54,349 bases of DNA from Pseudomonadota bacterium (GCA_021779835.1 JAJXZX010000020.1:1-54349); one strand, 5' to 3'. Numbered from the stretch's first letter, positions 38,148 to 46,572 are shown. Numbers and translations: made by a program. Notes: generated from the sequence alone by a model not told the origin.

Positions 38148-38981
38148 ATGCAGATCGACGCGCATCAGCATTTCTGGAACCCGGCGCGCGGGGATTACGG
38201 GTGGATGCCGCCGCACGATCCGGTTCTGAGCCGCCCATACGCGCCCTCCGATCTGGCGCCGGAACTGGCGGCGCAGGGGATTGGGCGGACCGTGCTGGTG
38301 CAGGCGGCGCCGTCGATTGAGGAGACCGAGTATCTGCTGGGCATCGCCGATGCGACGCCTTGGGTAGCGGGCGTGGTGGGCTGGGTCGATTTCGAACAAC
38401 CCTCGCATCGCGCGCAGCTGGAGCGGTTGGCGCGGCATCCGAAGTTTCTGGGCGTACGGCCGATGATACAGGATATCCCCGACGACGGCTGGATGCTGCG
38501 CGGCGATGTGCAGTGGGGGTTCGAGGCGGTCGAGGCGTTGGGGCTGAGCTTTGACGCCTTGGGGTTCCCGCGCCATCTTGCGCATTTCGCGCTGCTGCTG
38601 GCGCGGTATCCGAAGATGCGGGTGGTGGTGGACCATTGCATGAAGCCGGATGTGGCGGGCTACCCCGCGGGATTTTCGCACTGGGCCGAGGGGATGGCGC
38701 AGCTTGCGGCGATGGGGGCCTATTGCAAGCTGTCTGGCCTGATTACCGAGGCGGGTGCTGCGTGGACGGTGGAGGATTTGCGGCCCTTTACCAACCACAT
38801 TTTGCGGGTGTTCGGGGCGGACCGGGTGATGTGGGGCTCTGACTGGCCAGTGTGCCGGTTGCGCGGCGAATATGGGGTTTGGCGGCAGGCGGCAGAGACG
38901 CTGGTGGCGGATCTGCCAGAGGCATCGCGCGCGCGCGTATTTGGCGGCACGGCGGCGGCGTTTTATCGGTTGGCGGTGTAG
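38148..38981 (+). CDS. Amidohydrolase, probable L-fuconolactonase
   Basis: A 277-residue TIM-barrel hydrolase that opens L-fuconolactone to L-fuconate. Metal and catalytic residues are in MQIDAHQHFWNPARGDYGWM, VVDHCMKP and VMWGSDWPVC. Length and the HQHFW start match the fuconolactonase/2-pyrone-lactonase group. Only 4 bp separate it from the aldo/keto reductase. It converges on the gntR gene at 39006. Confidence 0.87.
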   Translation: MQIDAHQHFWNPARGDYGWMPPHDPVLSRPYAPSDLAPELAAQGIGRTVLVQAAPSIEETEYLLGIADATPWVAGVVGWVDFEQPSHRAQLERLARHPKFLGVRPMIQDIPDDGWMLRGDVQWGFEAVEALGLSFDALGFPRHLAHFALLLARYPKMRVVVDHCMKPDVAGYPAGFSHWAEGMAQLAAMGAYCKLSGLITEAGAAWTVEDLRPFTNHILRVFGADRVMWGSDWPVCRLRGEYGVWRQAAETLVADLPEASRARVFGGTAAAFYRLAV

Positions 38982-39005
38982 CGGGCGGAGCGTCGGCCCT
39001 TGCGC

Positions 39006-39740
39006 TTAGGTTGGGGCAAACAGCTCTGGCCGCTCGCGTTCCAGCGGTTCGAGCGAGGTGAGGAGTTGGCGCAGGTGGCCGCGCATCGCATCGCGCGCCG
39101 CAGCAGGATCGCGGGCGACGAGCGCCGCAAGGATCGCCTGATGCTCGGTCAAGGTGGCGGCGACACGGCCCGGAACCGGCAGGATCAACTGACGCGCGCG
39201 GTCAACATGGACCCATGCAGTAGCCGCCACCTGGCCAAGTTTGCGATGGCCGGTGAATGACAGAAGCAGCGCGTGAAACTCAGCGTCGAGTTGGTAGAAC
39301 CCGGCGACGTCACCGTCCTGAACCAGCGCCTCTTGCACACGGATGTTGCGGCGCAGTTGCACGAGTTGGTCGTCGGTTATGATCGACGCCAGCGCCTCAA
39401 TCCCCGCAAGTTCGATGGCCTCACGCAGGAAGGCGCCTTCGCGGATCTCGTCCATCGAAAAGCGGGCGACAAAGGTGCCGGCTTGCGGCACCACATCCAC
39501 AAGGCCCTCGGCGGCGAGGCGGGCAATCGCCTCTGACACCGGCGAGCGCGAGACACCCAGCGCATCGCAGATTTCCGGCTTGCGCAGCGCTTCCCCAGGG
39601 CGGAAGGCAAGCGCGATAATCGCCTCGCGCAGCGTCAGGTAGGTGCGCAGCGCCAATGACCCGGTGAACGCCTCGATCGGGCGCAGACGCGACACGGCCG
39701 GAATTTGGTCTTGCGAAAGATCGACTTGGCTGTTCAACAT
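39006..39740 (-). CDS. GntR-family (FCD) regulator of the fucose-type module
   Basis: A 244-residue regulator with a winged helix (YLTLREAIIALAFRPGEALRKPEIC, VSRSPVSEAIARLAAEGLVD) and an FCD domain (LREAIELAGIEALASI, LDAEFHALLLSFTGH). It is divergent from the UxaA-family dehydratase. A palindrome begins 2 bp before its ATG and no Shine-Dalgarno is present, which suggests a leaderless, autorepressed message. The effector is probably a fuconate-type sugar acid, by context. Confidence 0.88.
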   Translation of the reverse strand: MLNSQVDLSQDQIPAVSRLRPIEAFTGSLALRTYLTLREAIIALAFRPGEALRKPEICDALGVSRSPVSEAIARLAAEGLVDVVPQAGTFVARFSMDEIREGAFLREAIELAGIEALASIITDDQLVQLRRNIRVQEALVQDGDVAGFYQLDAEFHALLLSFTGHRKLGQVAATAWVHVDRARQLILPVPGRVAATLTEHQAILAALVARDPAAARDAMRGHLRQLLTSLEPLERERPELFAPT

Positions 39741-39741
39741 G

Positions 39742-39753
39742 CTAATATGTTAG
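39742..39753. promoter_or_regulatory. Candidate operator of the second GntR regulator
   Basis: CTAA-TATG-TTAG is a perfect 4-bp inverted repeat with a 4-bp spacer, located directly before the gntR start and 55 bp from the uxaA-family start, so one bound dimer could control both directions. A weaker relative (8 of 12 positions) is CTAGCATGCCAG at 37083-37094 upstream of the aldo/keto reductase. Confidence 0.5.
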
Positions 39754-39807
39754 TCGTAGCCTCCGGGGCAGGTCAAGCAACACCGGAGCTCTGAGAGGAC
39801 CGCCGAT

Positions 39808-41334
39808 ATGAATACCTCCGATAAATCCGTGATCCGGCTGCATCCGTCGGATAATGTCGTGGTGGCTTTACGCGATCTGGCGCCGGGAACCACCCTGCCC
39901 GATGTTGCCGCCCCGTTGATTGACGTGGTGAAGCGTGGCCACAAGGTTGCGACCGTGGATATCGCCGCGGGGGTGGCGGTGACGCGCTATGGCCAGACGA
40001 TTGGCGTGGCGACGGCGGATATTGCGGCGGGCGCGCATATCCACACGCATAACCTTGGGATGGGGCCGCATTCGTCGGATTACGCGCATGGCAGCGAAAG
40101 CAGGGCGCTGCCCCCTGCCCCGGACGCGCGGACGTTTCAGGGCTATCTGCGGGCGGACGGAAAGGTGGGGACGCGGAATTATCTGGGCATCCTGACCTCG
40201 GTCAACTGCTCTGGCTCTGTCGCGCGGTTCATTGCCGAGGCGGCGGAAAAGGCGGATTGGCTGGCGGGATTTGAGAATGTCGATGGCGTGGTGCCGATCG
40301 TGCATCAGTCCGGCTGCGGCATGTCGGGGCGAGACGAGGGCTACGACACCCTGTTCCGCACCTTGGCGGGCTATGCGCGGAACCCGAATTTCGGCGGTAT
40401 CCTGCTGGTCGGTCTGGGGTGCGAGGTGATGCAGATCCCGGATCTGATCGGCGCGGGGCGGATGCGCGCGGATGGCAATTTTCGCTATATGACGATCCAA
40501 CAGACCGGCGGGACGCGCAAGACGATCGAGCGCGGCCTGGAGGTTTTGCACGCGATGGGCGAGGTTGCGAACCGCGCGCGGCGGACGCCGCAGCCGATCA
40601 GCCACCTGACCGTGGGTTTGCAATGCGGCGGGTCGGACGGGTATTCGGGGATTACCGCGAACCCGGCGCTTGGGTATGCGTCGGACCTGTTGGTGCGGCA
40701 TGGCGGAACCACGATCCTGTCGGAAACGCCAGAGATTTATGGGGCCGAGCATCTGCTGACGCGCCGCGCGGTCAGCCGCGAGGTGGGCGAAAAGCTGATC
40801 GAGCGCATCCGCTGGTGGGAGGATTACACCGCGCGCAACGGCGGCGAGATGGACAACAACCCCTCGCCCGGGAACAAGCGGGGCGGGCTGACAACGATTC
40901 TGGAGAAGTCGCTCGGGGCTGTGGCCAAGGGCGGCACTGCGCCGCTGGCTGGGGTTTACAAGTTCGGCGAGCAGATCACGACGCCGGGATTCGTTTATAT
41001 GGACAGCCCCGGCTATGATCCGGCCTCGGTCACCGGGCAAATCGCGAGTGGGGCGACGATGATCGTGTTCACTACCGGGCGCGGCTCGGTTTCCGGCTAC
41101 AAGCCCAGCCCCTGCGTAAAGCTGGCGACAAATACCGAAATGTATGACCGGATGAGCGAAGATATGGACCTGAACTGCGGCGACATCATCACCGAAGGGG
41201 TGAGTGTGGTCGAGAAAGGTGAACAGATATTCGAATTGATGCTGCGCGTCGCGTCGGGTCAGGAATCGAAAAGCGAAGAGCTGGGGTTTGGCGGGGCGGA
41301 ATTCGTGCCCTGGCAGATCGGCGCAGTGATGTAA
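39808..41334 (+). CDS. UxaA-family sugar-acid dehydratase, probable L-fuconate dehydratase
   Basis: A 508-residue iron-dependent dehydratase of the altronate/galactarate dehydratase family. An N-terminal SAF-like domain (VIRLHPSDNVVVALRDL, GVATADIAAGAHIHTHNLGMG) is followed by the catalytic part: GYLRADGKVGTRNYLGILTS, HQSGCGMS, GLQCGGSDGYSGITANPALG and MIVFTTGRGSVSG. Neighbours suggest L-fuconate as substrate, replacing the enolase-type FucD used elsewhere; altronate is the main alternative, but uxaB and uxaC-like genes are absent. AGAGGA precedes the ATG. Confidence 0.85.
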   Translation: MNTSDKSVIRLHPSDNVVVALRDLAPGTTLPDVAAPLIDVVKRGHKVATVDIAAGVAVTRYGQTIGVATADIAAGAHIHTHNLGMGPHSSDYAHGSESRALPPAPDARTFQGYLRADGKVGTRNYLGILTSVNCSGSVARFIAEAAEKADWLAGFENVDGVVPIVHQSGCGMSGRDEGYDTLFRTLAGYARNPNFGGILLVGLGCEVMQIPDLIGAGRMRADGNFRYMTIQQTGGTRKTIERGLEVLHAMGEVANRARRTPQPISHLTVGLQCGGSDGYSGITANPALGYASDLLVRHGGTTILSETPEIYGAEHLLTRRAVSREVGEKLIERIRWWEDYTARNGGEMDNNPSPGNKRGGLTTILEKSLGAVAKGGTAPLAGVYKFGEQITTPGFVYMDSPGYDPASVTGQIASGATMIVFTTGRGSVSGYKPSPCVKLATNTEMYDRMSEDMDLNCGDIITEGVSVVEKGEQIFELMLRVASGQESKSEELGFGGAEFVPWQIGAVM

Positions 41335-41353
41335 GAGATCAACGGAGAGAGCG

Positions 41354-42088
41354 ATGAGATTGCAGGGAAAACGGGCGTTTCTGACCGCGGCGGGTGCGGG
41401 TATCGGGCAAGCCACCGCACGGGCGTTCAAGGCGGAGGGAGCGACGGTGATCGCGACCGACGTGAATGCCGAGGCTTTGGCGGTGCTGGCCGCCGAGGGG
41501 ATCGAAACCCATGTGCTCGACGTGACTGACAGCGCGGCGGTGTCGCAGATGGCGGCAAAGGTCGGTGCGGTGGACGTTCTGTTCAACTGCGCCGGGTTTG
41601 TGCATCACGGCACCATCCTTGAGTGCGACGAGGCGGCGTTTGACTTCTCGTTCAACCTGAATGTTCGTTCGCAATATCTTGTGACGCGGGCTTTTCTGCC
41701 GGCGATGCTGGCGAATGGCGGCGGCAGCATCGTCAACATGGCCTCTGCCGTATCGTCGATGATCGCGGCGCCGAACCGGTATGTGTATGGGGCGACGAAG
41801 GCCGCGGTAATCGGGATGACCAAGGCGATTGCGGCGGACTACATCACCAAGGGCATTCGCTGTAATGCGGTGTGTCCGGCGACGGTGGAGAGCCCCTCAC
41901 TGCATGACCGGATGCGGGCGATGGGGGATTTCGAGACGGCGCGGGCCTCGTTCATTGCGCGGCAGCCGATGGGGCGGATCGGGCAGCCAGAGGAGATTGC
42001 GGCGTTGGTGGTGTTCCTCGCATCGGCTGATGCAAGTTTCATCACCGGACAGGCAATTGCGATTGATGGCGGCTGGACCAACATCTGA
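41354..42088 (+). CDS. SDR, probable 2-keto-3-deoxy-L-fuconate dehydrogenase
   Basis: A 244-residue short-chain dehydrogenase with TAAGAGIGQATA (cofactor), NCAG, and catalytic S/Y/K in NMASAVSSMIAAPNRYVYGATKAA. The pattern CNAVCPATVESPSLHDRM is like the BDH2/2-keto-3-deoxy-fuconate dehydrogenase group. It lies 19 bp after the dehydratase, with GGAGAGAG before the ATG. The hydrolase or aldolase that would finish the pathway is not in this window. Confidence 0.85.
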   Translation: MRLQGKRAFLTAAGAGIGQATARAFKAEGATVIATDVNAEALAVLAAEGIETHVLDVTDSAAVSQMAAKVGAVDVLFNCAGFVHHGTILECDEAAFDFSFNLNVRSQYLVTRAFLPAMLANGGGSIVNMASAVSSMIAAPNRYVYGATKAAVIGMTKAIAADYITKGIRCNAVCPATVESPSLHDRMRAMGDFETARASFIARQPMGRIGQPEEIAALVVFLASADASFITGQAIAIDGGWTNI

Positions 42089-42263
42089 GCCGCGATCCGT
42101 TAGGGGCGATTCCGTCGGCGTATGGTCCGCGCCGCTCAGCCCCAAGTTTGCCACGACGGCCCCAATGGCATCGGCCCTTGACAAAAGCCGCCAGATCGAC
42201 GGCAATATTCCATAAATGCCATGGGTCGACACCATGGTTGACCAAGTGGGAGGGGACACCAGT

Positions 42264-42830
42264 ATGGGTTTCGTGCGCAATCTTCTGGCGCTGGTGGGGC
42301 TTTTGGCCGTGCTGGCGGCGGGCTATGTAGTCTGGACTTTCCGCGGCTTCGACCCGCAGGCGCCGATGGTTTACTGGCAGATGGCACAATCGCTTGCGGC
42401 AACCGGAAATGCCGCCGATGCGACCGTGTGGAAACGCAAGGTGGCCGACGGGCTGAGCTTTAGCGACGTGGACCAGTCGATCCAGTCGGTTGCACTGGCC
42501 GATAACATCAAGGGCGTGGGCGATTTGCCGTTGGGCGATCAGGTCACAGCGATGCAGGGCAAACCCTGGCGCAAGCTGAAGATTTACCTTTACTGCAACC
42601 CGCTGACCGCGGCGAAGATGGTCGATTACTCCGAGGCTTACTCTGCCTACCTGCCCTGCCGGGTGGCGCTGGTCGAGGATAAACAGGGCAGGCTGTGGCT
42701 TTACACGCTGAACATGGACATGATGATCCACGGCGGCAAACCCCTGCCACCGGACCTTCTGAAAGAGGCCGAACAGGTGCGCACCACCATGCTCGACATC
42801 CTGACCAAGGGCGCCAGCGGAGAGTTCTAG
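42264..42830 (+). CDS. Membrane-anchored DUF302 protein
   Basis: A 188-residue protein with one N-terminal transmembrane helix (FVRNLLALVGLLAVLAAGYVV) and a periplasmic DUF302-like domain. Conserved-type cysteines fall in KIYLYCNPLTAAKM and YLPCRVALVEDKQGRLWLY. The ATG at 42264 follows GGGAGGGG. DUF302 proteins are frequent near sulfur-oxidation genes, but their activity is not established. It ends 4 bp inside the convergent second DUF302 gene. Confidence 0.78.
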   Translation: MGFVRNLLALVGLLAVLAAGYVVWTFRGFDPQAPMVYWQMAQSLAATGNAADATVWKRKVADGLSFSDVDQSIQSVALADNIKGVGDLPLGDQVTAMQGKPWRKLKIYLYCNPLTAAKMVDYSEAYSAYLPCRVALVEDKQGRLWLYTLNMDMMIHGGKPLPPDLLKEAEQVRTTMLDILTKGASGEF

Positions 42831-43267
42831 TTCGCGGTGGCATCCTTCACGATAGCATCCAACAAAGCGTTGACGCGGTCCATCGTGCCGTGCGGGTAGA
42901 TCTCGTGGCCGACGATGATCTGCCCGGGCGCCTCTGGGCGCTCGGCGACAAAGATGTGGTAGGGGCAGAATTGCAGGTTGGTCGGATCGGCCTCCATCAC
43001 CGCGCGGCTGACCACGGCAGAGCAGAAGCTATAGACCTCGGCATGAAGGAAGATCGTTTTGGTCGAGCCTACATCGGCCTTTGTGCGCTCCAGCATGTCG
43101 CCCGTGTGGCTGACCGCTTCAACCACAAGGCCCGCGTTGGTGATGGCGTTTTGCACCGCGAAGGTGACATTGTCGAAGCTGTCCTTTACCGTCACCGTGG
43201 CGGGCGGTTCTGCGAAGACGGGCGCGGACATAACGATCAGGGCGAGGCTCAGGCGCAGGGCTTTCAT
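42827..43267 (-). CDS. Exported DUF302 protein
   Basis: A 146-residue protein with a signal peptide (MKALRLSLALIVMSAPVFA) and a DUF302 domain: TVKDSFDNVTFAVQNAITNAG, YSFCSAVVSRAVMEADPTNL, QFCPYHIFVAE. The two cysteines are spaced like those of the neighbouring DUF302 protein. It lies 18 bp after soxS on the same strand, where Paracoccus carries soxR next to soxS. A role in sulfur chemistry is inferred from location. GGAG lies before the ATG. Confidence 0.8.
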   Translation of the reverse strand: MKALRLSLALIVMSAPVFAEPPATVTVKDSFDNVTFAVQNAITNAGLVVEAVSHTGDMLERTKADVGSTKTIFLHAEVYSFCSAVVSRAVMEADPTNLQFCPYHIFVAERPEAPGQIIVGHEIYPHGTMDRVNALLDAIVKDATAN

Positions 43268-43285
43268 CAAGGGCTCCGTCTCGGG

Positions 43286-43702
43286 TCAACTTTTGATCGG
43301 GCTGTTGGGCGCAGAGGGCGTCGCCGGTTCCCGCGCTGCCTGCCGCAGAAGCCCGTCCAGCAGGCCCCAAAAGAAATCGGCGCCCGGGTAGCCTTCGATC
43401 CGCCCGACCTCGGCGCCGTCCCGCGTCAGCACGAACGTCGGCGTGAACTGTGGCATCCGCTTCAGGGCGATCCCGGCCGGCAGCGCCGCGTGAATATCCA
43501 GCCGCTCCAGCGGTGCGCGCTTGCCCTCTTCGGTCTTGGCATAGGCGGGGGCGATGTCGGCGTTCCAGCGGGCGCACCATGGACAGCCATCCTGTTCGAA
43601 CATCAGCAGCCGCATATCTGCCCAAGCGGGTGCGGCGGTCAATACGCTTAGCGTGACAAGAAAGGCGGCGAGCCACTGGCCCGGCGGACGACGGAACAAC
43701 AT
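43286..43702 (-). CDS. soxS: Periplasmic thioredoxin-like protein SoxS
   Basis: A 138-residue exported protein (signal QWLAAFLVTLSVLTAAPAWA) with a thioredoxin-fold active site EQDGCPWCARWN. SoxS keeps the sulfur carrier SoxY in its reactive form in Paracoccus. Its position, divergent from soxV, is the same as in Paracoccus. It is transcribed together with the exported DUF302 gene. Length and the single CxxC agree with SoxS. Confidence 0.85.
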   Translation of the reverse strand: MLFRRPPGQWLAAFLVTLSVLTAAPAWADMRLLMFEQDGCPWCARWNADIAPAYAKTEEGKRAPLERLDIHAALPAGIALKRMPQFTPTFVLTRDGAEVGRIEGYPGADFFWGLLDGLLRQAAREPATPSAPNSPIKS

Positions 43703-43725
43703 GATTGACGCCTCGATGCGAATAT

Positions 43726-44520
43726 ATGCACTTTAGGGAGTGTCTTCCCATTCAGCAAGGCGAACCAAAATTGGGCTTTGATGTATCCTTCGGCGGCGCG
43801 GCCCTTGCGGGCATCTTGTCGTTTCTGTCGCCCTGCATCCTGCCGATGGTGCCGTTCTACCTGTGCTACATGGCCGGTATCTCGATGCAGGACCTGCGCG
43901 GCGAGGGTGGTGCGGCAGTCTTGCCGCCGGGCGCGCACGGGCGCCTTGTCGCCTCGGCCGTGGCCTTTGCGCTGGGGGTGACGACGATCTTCATGCTGCT
44001 TGGCCTTGGCGCCACGGCAGCGGGGTCGGCGTTCATCGCGTGGAAAAGCCAGCTTTCCTGGGTGGCGGCGGCGGTGCTGCTGGTGTTCGGCCTGCATTTC
44101 CTCGGGCTGATCCGCATCCCCTTCCTGTATCGCGAGGCGCGGATAGAGGCCAAGACGGATCCTGCCACGCTGGCCGGAGCCTATGTGATGGGCCTCGCCT
44201 TTGGCTTTGGCTGGACGCCCTGCGTAGGGCCCGCACTGGCGGCGATTCTGTTCCTTGCCTCTGGCACCGGCGATCTGGTGCGCGGCACGGCGCTGCTGCT
44301 GGTCTATGGCCTTGCGATGACGCTGCCCTTCGTGCTGGCCGCGCTGTTCGCGCGCCCGTTCCTGTCTTGGGTGGGTCGTAACCGCCGCTATCTGGGCTAT
44401 GTGGAGCGCGCGATGGGTGTCATGCTGATCGTCTTTGCCGTGCTGATCGCCACCAATTCGGTGAACTACATTTCGGATTTCCTGATCCGGCATTTCAATT
44501 GGGAAACCACTCTGACATAA
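43726..44520 (+). CDS. soxV: CcdA-type thiol-electron transporter SoxV
   Basis: A six-helix membrane protein that passes reducing equivalents from cytoplasmic thioredoxin to SoxW or SoxS in the periplasm. The two redox cysteines lie in SFLSPCILPMVPFYL and GFGWTPCVGPALAAIL. The ATG at 43726 has no Shine-Dalgarno; a TTG at 43771 (AAGG 10 nt upstream) would start directly before the first helix and may be the real start. The gap to divergent soxS is only 23 bp with the ATG, 68 bp with the TTG. Confidence 0.88.
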   Translation: MHFRECLPIQQGEPKLGFDVSFGGAALAGILSFLSPCILPMVPFYLCYMAGISMQDLRGEGGAAVLPPGAHGRLVASAVAFALGVTTIFMLLGLGATAAGSAFIAWKSQLSWVAAAVLLVFGLHFLGLIRIPFLYREARIEAKTDPATLAGAYVMGLAFGFGWTPCVGPALAAILFLASGTGDLVRGTALLLVYGLAMTLPFVLAALFARPFLSWVGRNRRYLGYVERAMGVMLIVFAVLIATNSVNYISDFLIRHFNWETTLT

Positions 44521-44532
44521 AGGATGGTCGCC

Positions 44533-45102
44533 ATGTTTCGATCCGCGCTTGCCCTTATCGCCACCCTCGCCCTTGCCGTCCCCGCCCACGCGGTGGTGCC
44601 GATGGGCGACGATGGACTGCACAAGCCCGACTGGCTGCAAAACACCTTTCTCGACCTGCGCGACGATCTGGCCGAGGCCAACGCCCAACACAAACGGCTG
44701 ATGATCATCGTCGAACAGCGCGGCTGCATCTACTGCAAGAAGATGCACGAAGAGGTGTTCCCGACCCCGGCGATCGACAAGATCATCCGCGACAGTTATT
44801 TCGTCGATCAACTCAACCTCTGGGGCGACCGGCAGGTTACCGATTTTGACGGCAAGGTGCTGGCGGAAAAAGACATGGCGCAACGCTGGAATGTGGTGTT
44901 CACCCCGACGATGATTTTCTTGCCGGAAGAGGTGCCCGCGGGCAAAACGGCGGCGCAGGCGGCGGTGATGGCGATGCCCGGCGCGTTCGGAACGAACACC
45001 ACGCTGGCCATGTTCACCTATATCCGCGACCACGTTTACGCGCAGCACATCCAGTTTCAAAAATACTTTGCCGATAATTTTCAAATGGATATAAAAAACT
45101 GA
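44533..45102 (+). CDS. soxW: Periplasmic thioredoxin SoxW
   Basis: A 189-residue exported thioredoxin-fold protein (signal FRSALALIATLALAVPAHA) with active site EQRGCIYCKKMHEEVF and the cis-proline region VVFTPTMIFL. It is the partner of SoxV. An upstream ATG at 44524 overlaps AGGA; that AGGA is spaced 8 nt from the ATG at 44533, which is therefore preferred. Follows soxV by 12 bp. Confidence 0.88.
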   Translation: MFRSALALIATLALAVPAHAVVPMGDDGLHKPDWLQNTFLDLRDDLAEANAQHKRLMIIVEQRGCIYCKKMHEEVFPTPAIDKIIRDSYFVDQLNLWGDRQVTDFDGKVLAEKDMAQRWNVVFTPTMIFLPEEVPAGKTAAQAAVMAMPGAFGTNTTLAMFTYIRDHVYAQHIQFQKYFADNFQMDIKN

Positions 45103-45193
45103 CCACCCCATCCGAGGGGGGTGTAGAAATCATATCCCGGCAACGGCATTTTTCGCTTGGCGATTTGCCCACGACATTGTTACCAATTGAGTC

Positions 45194-45221
45194 GGGGAAA
45201 GTGCAAATAACGTGCTTCCCC
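45194..45221. promoter_or_regulatory. Inverted repeat upstream of soxX
   Basis: GGGGAA (45194-45199) and TTCCCC (45216-45221) are separated by 16 bp and end 29 bp before the soxX start. In Paracoccus the ArsR-type SoxR binds the soxW-soxX gap, so this is the best local candidate for a control site, though no soxR is in the window. Confidence 0.35.
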
Positions 45222-45250
45222 TATATCAGAGGAAGTCAGGGAGGACTCCG

Positions 45251-45724
45251 ATGAACCGACTGATCGCAAGTGCTGCGGTCGCGTCCGTGGTTTTCGCATC
45301 TGCCGCGTTCGCCGATACCCTTCCCAACGACGTCGCTTTTACAGCCGACGGCGGAGTGGAGCAGCCGCTGACGGCCACACCGGGCAACGCAACCGAGGGG
45401 CTTACAGTCGCCACCACGCGGTCAATGGGCAACTGCATTGCTTGCCATGCCGCCAAGGGTTGGGCCAAGTTTCCCGAGCCGGGCAATATCGGGCCGGTGC
45501 TGGATGGCGTCGGGACGCGCTACACCCCCGCACAGTTGCGTGGGCTGGTGGTGAACGCCAAAAAACACTTCCCCGGCTCGATTATGCCCGCTTTCTACAA
45601 CGTGGCAGGCATCATTCGCCCCGGCGATAACTACACCGCCAAGGCACCGAAAGTGGTGACGGCGATCCTTACCGCCCAGCAGGTCGAGGATCTTGTGGCA
45701 CTTCTTGCAACCTTCAAAGACTGA
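45251..45724 (+). CDS. soxX: Sulfur oxidation c-type cytochrome SoxX
   Basis: A 157-residue periplasmic monoheme cytochrome (signal IASAAVASVVFASAAFA). The heme motif is GNCIACHAAKGWAKF, and IMPAFYNVAG holds the probable methionine ligand. SoxX pairs with SoxA to attach thiosulfate to SoxY. GGGAGGA lies before the ATG at 45251. First gene of soxXYZAB. Confidence 0.95.
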   Translation: MNRLIASAAVASVVFASAAFADTLPNDVAFTADGGVEQPLTATPGNATEGLTVATTRSMGNCIACHAAKGWAKFPEPGNIGPVLDGVGTRYTPAQLRGLVVNAKKHFPGSIMPAFYNVAGIIRPGDNYTAKAPKVVTAILTAQQVEDLVALLATFKD

Positions 45725-45773
45725 CGCAACGAGGTCGGCACGGCCCCGCGACCATCGAGACAGGGAGACGAAA

Positions 45774-46193
45774 ATGAGGCTTTCCAGACGTGAGGTGCTG
45801 GCTGTGGGCGTAGGAGGGGTAGCGCTGACGCTGATTGCTCCCGGCGCTCATGCCTCGGAATTGGACGACGTCGTGGCGAAATTCACCGGCGGTGCGGCGG
45901 TGGGCAGCGGCGGCGTGACAGTCACCGCCCCCGAGATTGCCGAGAACGGCAATACCGTGCCGGTTACGGTAGAGGCCCCCGGCGCTGTGGCGATCCTGCT
46001 GCTGGCGCCCAGCAACCCGACTCCAGCCGTTTGCACCTTCACCTTCGGCCCGGCCGCTGGCAGCCAAAAGGCCGCCACCCGTATTCGGCTGGCCAAGACC
46101 CAGGACGTGACGGCCATCGCGAAGATGGCCGATGGCAAATTCGTCAAGGCAGTCGCGACGGTGAAAGTCACCGTCGGCGGCTGCGGCGGCTGA
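45774..46193 (+). CDS. soxY: Sulfur carrier protein SoxY
   Basis: A 139-residue periplasmic carrier. It ends in VKVTVGGCGG; the cysteine of this swinging arm is where thiosulfate is attached. The N-terminus has a twin-arginine signal (SRREVLAVGVGGVALTL), consistent with export as a folded complex with SoxZ. Starts at 45774 behind AGGGAG. Length is normal. Confidence 0.95.
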   Translation: MRLSRREVLAVGVGGVALTLIAPGAHASELDDVVAKFTGGAAVGSGGVTVTAPEIAENGNTVPVTVEAPGAVAILLLAPSNPTPAVCTFTFGPAAGSQKAATRIRLAKTQDVTAIAKMADGKFVKAVATVKVTVGGCGG

Positions 46194-46208
46194 GACAGGA
46201 GCCCAGAC

Positions 46209-46538
46209 ATGGCAGACACAGTCATTCCACGCGTGAAGGTTCCCGCAACCGCGAAAGCGGGCGCTGTCTTCACCATCAAAACGCTCATCAACCATCCGAT
46301 GGTGACGGGCCTGACCAAGGACAAGGACGGCAAGCCGATCCCGCGCGAAATCATCAACCGCTTCACCTGCGACTTCAACGGGGCGAACGTGATCGATGTC
46401 GCGCTTGACCCGGCAGTGTCAGCGAACCCCTACTTTGAATTCGACGCCAAGATCGACAAGGCGGGTGATTTCACTTTCACCTGGTACGACGACAACGGCC
46501 AGACTTACACCGACAAGAAATCAATCGCACTCGGCTGA
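46209..46538 (+). CDS. soxZ: SoxYZ complex subunit SoxZ
   Basis: A 109-residue immunoglobulin-like protein without its own signal peptide; it is exported with SoxY. RVKVPATAKAGAVFTIKTLI, HPMVTGLTKDKDGKPIPR and FTWYDDNGQTYTDKKSI are diagnostic. It lies 15 bp after soxY with AGGAG upstream. Confidence 0.96.
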   Translation: MADTVIPRVKVPATAKAGAVFTIKTLINHPMVTGLTKDKDGKPIPREIINRFTCDFNGANVIDVALDPAVSANPYFEFDAKIDKAGDFTFTWYDDNGQTYTDKKSIALG

Positions 46539-46572
46539 CCCAGCCCGGTTTCACGCTCGTCAGGGAGGAGAG

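Noticed and set aside
42827..43267. Candidate soxR in the position next to soxS
   Set aside because: The product has a signal peptide and a DUF302 domain and no helix-turn-helix.
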